Assembly (NCBI GenBank): GCA_024400955.1
Contig: JAKSLY010000002.1
Coordinates: 1 to 64,000 of the forward strand
DNA: 64,000 nucleotides
Source of the DNA: Treponema sp.
GTDB lineage: Bacteria > Spirochaetota > Spirochaetia > Treponematales > Treponemataceae
Direction of reading: 5' to 3'
The notes under the pieces are model-generated. The model worked only from the letters and a program-made list of their open reading frames with translations, had not been told where the DNA came from and searched no databases. Positions within the stretch are counted from its first letter, which is position 1. Each line of letters starts with the position of its first letter. Below, piece by piece: positions 60,249-64,000 of this stretch. The translations under genes and the position numbers were made by a program.

Positions 60249-61170
60249 GATTCGCTATGCAGACCAGATAGTCGGAGTTTTTTCCATTATTGCCTTATCA
60301 GGGCTTCTGTTTCTTATTTTTTCAATAGGAATCAATCAGAAATGGTTTTCTACAAAGAACTACTATTACACTTACTTTGATACGGCAGACGGCATGTCTG
60401 TTGGAATGGACCTTACCTACAAGGGATTTTCCTTGGGAAAGATAAAGTCCATAACTCTTGAAGGATTGATGGTAAGGGCGGATTATTATGTTCTTGCTGA
60501 ATATGAAGACTACATCAGGGAAAATTCCCTGGTGGAACTGGTTACAAGTCCCATTGGCCTTGGTAACTCGTTCATATTTCATCCATCCTTTGAAACAAGT
60601 GAGCTTCTTCCTTCCGGAGAGCAGATTCATCGTATTGATTCTGAAGTTGGGCAGCAGATAATTATGGAAGGAAAGAACACCATAAAGGCTCATAGCGATT
60701 CAATCGGTGCAATTATTTCAAAGGTTTCCACTTTGCTGGATTCCATTAATGCGCTTCTTGTGGATTTGGATGATACGGTTGCTGGAAAGGCCGATACTCC
60801 AATTGCCGGAATAATTTTAAACCTGGAAAGCATCTCATCAGAAATAGCCACGGTATTTGCAAAGATTTCCGGTTCTTCTGATTTGATAACACCGATTCTT
60901 GGCAGACAGATTTATCTTGAATTGGCTTCTGCCTTTGAGAACATAAACAAGCTGACTTCCGAAGCTACGGTTATTGCAGGTGATGCAGAAACTCTTGTTG
61001 AAGGAGTGGTTCCGCAGGTTGATGATATCATCGGAGATCTGGACATTCTGCTCATTCAGATACAGGATGTCATGGAAGGATTGAAGAAGAATCCATTGAT
61101 TAAGGGTGGTGTTCCTAACCGCAGCAGGGAATCGACTGCGACTACCAAAATACGTGATGGAAAATTCTAG
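60238..61170 (+). CDS. mlaD: MlaD-type MCE-domain protein
   Basis: A 310-residue protein with one N-terminal membrane helix (about residues 12-34) and an MCE domain (about 42-125; FDTADGMSVGMDLTYKGFSLGKI). The rest is helical and probably a coiled-coil extension into the periplasm. MCE proteins form a hexameric ring that shuttles lipids between ATPase-permease complex and outer membrane. It overlaps mlaF and is followed directly by the TPR gene. Confidence 0.88.
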   Translation: MKFKIRYADQIVGVFSIIALSGLLFLIFSIGINQKWFSTKNYYYTYFDTADGMSVGMDLTYKGFSLGKIKSITLEGLMVRADYYVLAEYEDYIRENSLVELVTSPIGLGNSFIFHPSFETSELLPSGEQIHRIDSEVGQQIIMEGKNTIKAHSDSIGAIISKVSTLLDSINALLVDLDDTVAGKADTPIAGIILNLESISSEIATVFAKISGSSDLITPILGRQIYLELASAFENINKLTSEATVIAGDAETLVEGVVPQVDDIIGDLDILLIQIQDVMEGLKKNPLIKGGVPNRSRESTATTKIRDGKF

Positions 61171-61181
61171 TGGGGAATAGT

Positions 61182-62105
61182 ATGCGTCGTTTCATAAGCT
61201 TTTTGCTTGCCTTAACTTTATGTGAACTGTTTTCTTTTACGGCATGGGCTGCGGCTCCAAAAAGACCATTGGAGATTACGGCGGCAGCTGACAGGGCCTA
61301 TGTTTATTTTGAGGCTGGTAATAAATCACTTACGAAAGGGGATTTAAAGCAGGCAGGAAGGGATTTTGAGAAGGCTTATGCCATTGCCGTTTCCATAGAT
61401 GATGCATCATTGCTTTGCAGGATTTGTCTGTCAGCCGTTTCCCATAAAATTTTATTGGGGAACATGGAAATTGAAGATAATGGAGGAGTGTTTTCCGGCT
61501 ATTCATGCAGTGACCTTGTTTCTATGGCAAGGGATTTTGCTTCCCGGTCAGAAAATCCGCTGCTAACTGATGTATGCAGTCTCTATGAAGCCAGCATCAT
61601 TCTTTCCGCAAATCCTGTCGTGGCGGAAGATGTTCAGAATTTAATTTCTTCCCTCAAAATGAAGGAAAAGATTTTTTCAAGGGAACCTTATTATCTTGGT
61701 TTTTATTATAGGACCATGGGGGATTTGCTAAAGCTTCTTGAAAAATACCAGGAGGCTGCAAAAATGTACGAAAATGCCGTCTCCATACACTTGAAGGAAC
61801 GTTACCTTTATGAACTTGGTCATGATTGGTATCTATGTGCTTCTGTATATTCCCTTGCAGGCAATAAAAAGTCTGCACTGGAAGCCATTGAGATGGCATT
61901 GAAATATGATCGTGCTGCGGAAAACACCTTTGCCATTGCTTCCGACTATGAAGCTTACGGGCGTATTTTATTAAAGAACCTGCCATCCCAGGAAGAAAAA
62001 GATAGTGCCGTCAAGGCATTAAACTGGGCTTCTGCCATATATGAATCTGGAGGGTATCCTGCCAGGAGTGATGAATGCCGTAATGCTGCTGCAGCTGTCA
62101 ATTGA
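61182..62105 (+). CDS. periplasmic TPR-type protein of the Mla operon
   Basis: A 307-residue exported protein (signal peptide about residues 1-26, ending TAWAAAP) made of helical repeats of TPR type (DRAYVYFEAGNKSLTKGDLKQAGRDFEKAYAIA, AAKMYENAVS, ALEAIEMALKYDRAA). There is no MlaA, MlaB or MlaC homologue nearby, so this protein may be the system's periplasmic partner; inference only. GGGGA precedes the ATG at 61182; the GTG at 61170 is in frame but less likely. Confidence 0.75.
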   Translation: MRRFISFLLALTLCELFSFTAWAAAPKRPLEITAAADRAYVYFEAGNKSLTKGDLKQAGRDFEKAYAIAVSIDDASLLCRICLSAVSHKILLGNMEIEDNGGVFSGYSCSDLVSMARDFASRSENPLLTDVCSLYEASIILSANPVVAEDVQNLISSLKMKEKIFSREPYYLGFYYRTMGDLLKLLEKYQEAAKMYENAVSIHLKERYLYELGHDWYLCASVYSLAGNKKSALEAIEMALKYDRAAENTFAIASDYEAYGRILLKNLPSQEEKDSAVKALNWASAIYESGGYPARSDECRNAAAAVN

Positions 62106-62161
62106 TGCCCTTATGCATGAAGCCAGCTCCGAAAAAAAATTAAAAAAAATCCCAAAATATA

Positions 62162-62190
62162 TTTACATAAACCGAGATATGTTTTATAAA
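62162..62190 (+). promoter_or_regulatory. promoter of the ornithine decarboxylase gene
   Basis: TTTACA (62162-62167), exactly 17 bp, TATAAA (62185-62190). Transcription should start near 62197. Confidence 0.75.
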
Positions 62191-62196
62191 GAATCA

Positions 62197-62287
62197 CCGT
62201 GTAAGAACCAGGCCGCTCAACCGGCACGACGTCGCTGCGTGGGCAGATTTTGCATGAAGTCTGCATTCTACTTTGGTGGTGTCGCAT
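62197..62287 (+). ncRNA. structured leader of the ornithine decarboxylase mRNA
   Basis: The leader of about 90 nt is GC-rich and structured in an AT-rich context. It includes GCCG/CGGC pairing near 62211-62225 and an 8-bp hairpin (GCAGATTT at 62243-62250 with AAGTCTGC at 62257-62264) with an ATG in its loop. That ATG opens a 25-codon frame (to 62331) that overlaps the decarboxylase start out of frame. No normal ribosome-binding site precedes the decarboxylase ATG. Ornithine decarboxylase genes of alpha-proteobacteria carry a known leader (speF motif); relationship is untested. Confidence 0.45.
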
Positions 62288-63466
62288 ATGTTCAACCGTC
62301 AAGACTATGTGTCAGAAAAAGACTGGCATAAATTCCTTTCATTTTCAAAAGACCTGGAAACTCCAAACATTGTAATCAACCTTAACACCATAAGGGAAAA
62401 TTTCATTCGCCTCAGGGACTCCTTTACCTTTGCAAAGATTTATTATGCCATCAAGGCAAATCCCGGCGAACCGGTTCTTAAAATGCTTGCTGAACTTGGA
62501 AGCTGCTTTGACATTGCAAGCCGCTATGAACTTGACAAGATCCTTTCATACAATGTTTCTCCCGACCGCCTGTCCTATGGCAATACCATCAAGAAGGCAA
62601 GGGATGTGGAATATTTCTACCAGAAGGGTGTGCGCATGTTTGCCACTGACAGCAAGGAAGACCTTAAGAACATTGCAAAGTATGCCCCGGGAAGCCGCGT
62701 TTATGTACGCATTCTTATTGATACTTCCGCAACTGCAGACTGGCCATTGAGCCGCAAATTCGGATGTCACCCGGACATGGCCTATGACCTTATCGTCATG
62801 GCAAAGGAACTTGGCCTTGAACCCTATGGAATCAGTTTCCATGTTGGAAGCCAGCAGCGAGACATCGGCGTTTGGAATGATGCCATTGCAAAGACAAAGT
62901 ACCTTTTCAATTCCCTTGAAGAAGAGGAAGACATTAAGCTCAAGATGATCGACATGGGCGGTGGTTTTCCTGCAAGTTATATTGAGCCTACAAATACCCT
63001 TCGTGAATATGCGGAAGAAATCACCCGTTACCTTGAGGAAGACTTTGGCGATGACATGCCGGAAATCATTCTTGAACCGGGACGCTCCCTCGTTGGTGAC
63101 AGCGGAATCCTTACTTCCGAAGTAGTTCTTGTAAGCCGCAAGAACAATACGGCCTTGTGCCGATGGGTCTATCAGGATGCCGGAAAATTCAACGGACTTA
63201 TAGAGACCCTTGACGAAGCAATAAAGTACCCTATTGTTACAAACAAGGATGGCGGAAAGGAAACGGAAGTGATCATTGCCGGCCCTACATGTGACAGCAT
63301 GGACATAATGTATGAGGACGTAAAGTACAAGCTTCCAGTTGACCTTAAGATCGGCGACAGGCTCTACTGGCTTTCCACCGGCGCCTACACCTCAACTTAT
63401 GCATCGGTTGAATTCAATGGATTTCCACCGATAAAGACATATTACATGGATGGCACCAATTCGTAA
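62288..63466 (+). CDS. ornithine/lysine decarboxylase, alanine-racemase fold (group IV)
   Basis: A 392-residue PLP-dependent decarboxylase of the eukaryotic-like fold. The PLP lysine is in YYAIKANPGEP (about residue 46), SFHVGSQQ and GGGFPASY form the phosphate-binding part, and GPTCDSMDIMY carries the partner-subunit cysteine. WPLSRKFGC and the overall order match alpha-proteobacterial ornithine decarboxylases as I remember them. It makes putrescine from ornithine, feeding polyamine synthesis. The frame opens upstream at a GTG (62273), but MFNRQDYV at 62288 fits the family better. A hairpin covers its stop codon. Confidence 0.88.
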   Translation: MFNRQDYVSEKDWHKFLSFSKDLETPNIVINLNTIRENFIRLRDSFTFAKIYYAIKANPGEPVLKMLAELGSCFDIASRYELDKILSYNVSPDRLSYGNTIKKARDVEYFYQKGVRMFATDSKEDLKNIAKYAPGSRVYVRILIDTSATADWPLSRKFGCHPDMAYDLIVMAKELGLEPYGISFHVGSQQRDIGVWNDAIAKTKYLFNSLEEEEDIKLKMIDMGGGFPASYIEPTNTLREYAEEITRYLEEDFGDDMPEIILEPGRSLVGDSGILTSEVVLVSRKNNTALCRWVYQDAGKFNGLIETLDEAIKYPIVTNKDGGKETEVIIAGPTCDSMDIMYEDVKYKLPVDLKIGDRLYWLSTGAYTSTYASVEFNGFPPIKTYYMDGTNS

Positions 63467-63475
63467 GAATTGGTG
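63454..63475. repeat. perfect hairpin spanning the decarboxylase stop codon
   Basis: CACCAATTC (63454-63462) pairs with GAATTGGTG (63467-63475) over 9 bp; the 4-base loop GTAA contains part of the TAA stop. There is no T-run, so it is not a standard terminator. Confidence 0.75.
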
Positions 63476-63496
63476 GTAGCAGTACATGGAGTAGGA

Positions 63497-64000
63497 ATGC
63501 ATTTTATTGCCGCGGTTATCATCATTGTTATTTCTCTGCTGAACTTAACAGGCTGCACCCAAAGGCCAAAGGAAAGCCTTGTGCTTGAGGCAATGGATAC
63601 TGTCTGTACCGTGACTCTTTTTGATGATGCTTCCCATGCCATTTACGATGAAATAACAGAATGCATAAGGTATAACGATGCGCTATTCAGCATTTCAAAT
63701 CCCCAGTCTGACACTTGCCGTGTAAATTCCAGTGCCGGCATAAAGCCGGAAAAGGTAAGTCAGGAATTCCTTCATGTATTAAAGGTTGGAATGACGGTTG
63801 CATCCCTTACGGACGGCGCCTTTGATCCTTGTGCCGGAGCTCTCATTGATTTATGGAACATAAACGGCGGCAGCGAAAATTTTGTAGTTCCATCGGAAGA
63901 AGAAGTCAAAAGGGCAGGCATCCAGGGCCTAAGCGACTGGACCAAAATCACCATGGAAGATGATGCTGTTTTTCTTCCATATAAAGGAATGAAAATAAAC
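63497..64000 (+). CDS. apbE: ApbE-type FAD:protein FMN transferase lipoprotein (cut by window end)
   Basis: The first 168 residues are visible. A lipoprotein signal (hydrophobic IAAVIIIVISLLN, lipobox LTGC, Cys at residue 20) precedes the ApbE domain: LEAMDTVCTVTLF, DALFSISNPQSD, and the flavin-site motif TDGAFDPCAGALIDLW (about residues 105-120). The standard motif has DPTVGPL; DPCAGAL is a usual variant. ApbE attaches FMN to RNF/NQR or other flavoproteins outside the cytoplasm. It lies 30 bp after the decarboxylase gene. Transcription may continue from the decarboxylase promoter. Confidence 0.85.
   Translation, partial: MHFIAAVIIIVISLLNLTGCTQRPKESLVLEAMDTVCTVTLFDDASHAIYDEITECIRYNDALFSISNPQSDTCRVNSSAGIKPEKVSQEFLHVLKVGMTVASLTDGAFDPCAGALIDLWNINGGSENFVVPSEEEVKRAGIQGLSDWTKITMEDDAVFLPYKGMKIN

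Noticed and set aside
1-64000. tRNA, rRNA, tmRNA or other standard RNA genes
   Set aside because: Intergenic regions were read for cloverleaf ends and conserved cores and none was seen; short genes could still be missed without a covariance search.

Overview
The window looks like a stretch of chromosome from a host-associated (gut or rumen type) treponeme or close spirochaete relative. The evidence is gene content: a DUF4954 beta-helix protein, a 73-residue orphan that I remember from treponemes, many lipoproteins with spirochaete-like lipoboxes, an outer-membrane-directed lipoprotein-sorting set and an Mla set. The base composition is moderate and leucine biosynthesis is retained, which argues against T. 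pallidum. This assignment is inference; no rRNA or tRNA gene was seen, and there is no transposase, integrase, phage module or CRISPR array. Most of the window is dense, ordinary housekeeping DNA.

Layout. 1-1812: start of a small minus-strand peptide gene, a divergent intergenic region with a strong hairpin, and a highly expressed MalK/MsmX-type sugar-ABC ATPase. 1926-7930: RNase II-type exonuclease, then a likely operon of O-acetylhomoserine sulfhydrylase, DAHP synthase, prephenate dehydrogenase and Apt. 7921-13996: a degenerate M16 protein, a DUF4954 protein and an auxin-efflux-type carrier. 14102-15965: leuA behind a leucine-rich leader peptide and a terminator hairpin. 16041-21707: two FtsX-type permeases, a LolA-like carrier, a beta-barrel candidate and, on the other strand, the matching LolD-type ATPase; together they look like a trans-envelope lipoprotein or lipid export route. 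21833-27989: SufU, an rRNA methyltransferase, MiaA, TatD, an ECF-like membrane protein and Lnt. 28065-32844: a diverged galactokinase, SurE and two TPR proteins, one with NHL and von Willebrand A regions. 32795-45647: DinB, an orphan membrane protein, a possible GHKL protein, a lipoprotein, TrmB, LigA, AraC, a SUMF1-type lipoprotein, an M23 peptidase and RecJ. 45770-49921: the classic phoH-pgpH-ybeY-corC operon. 49986-56534: TPR protein, Dabb protein, transglutaminase-like protein, AraC/GyrI regulator, NUDIX hydrolase and phosphoglycerate kinase. 56537-57109: a repeat-rich, gene-free island. 57137-58586: a GLUG-motif lipoprotein gene broken by a 19-bp duplication. 58728-62105: MlaE/MlaF/MlaD-type transporter plus a periplasmic TPR protein. 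62162-64000: ornithine decarboxylase with a structured leader, then ApbE (cut by the window end).

The most interesting non-coding signals are (i) three tandem 159-bp units downstream of pgk, each folding into four hairpins with compensatory changes and ending in a terminator; (ii) a 45-bp second copy of the pgk 3' end that differs only at synonymous positions; (iii) a leucine attenuator whose leader peptide appears leaderless; (iv) a recurring arrangement in which a -10 hexamer sits 6 to 9 nt upstream of the start codon with no Shine-Dalgarno sequence, implying many leaderless mRNAs; (v) the structured leader of an ornithine decarboxylase that resembles the alpha-proteobacterial type; and (vi) the 19-bp duplication that may be a reversible switch. 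Starts were moved inward from the longest open frame wherever a ribosome-binding site, promoter or family N-terminus pointed to a later codon; those choices are explained gene by gene.
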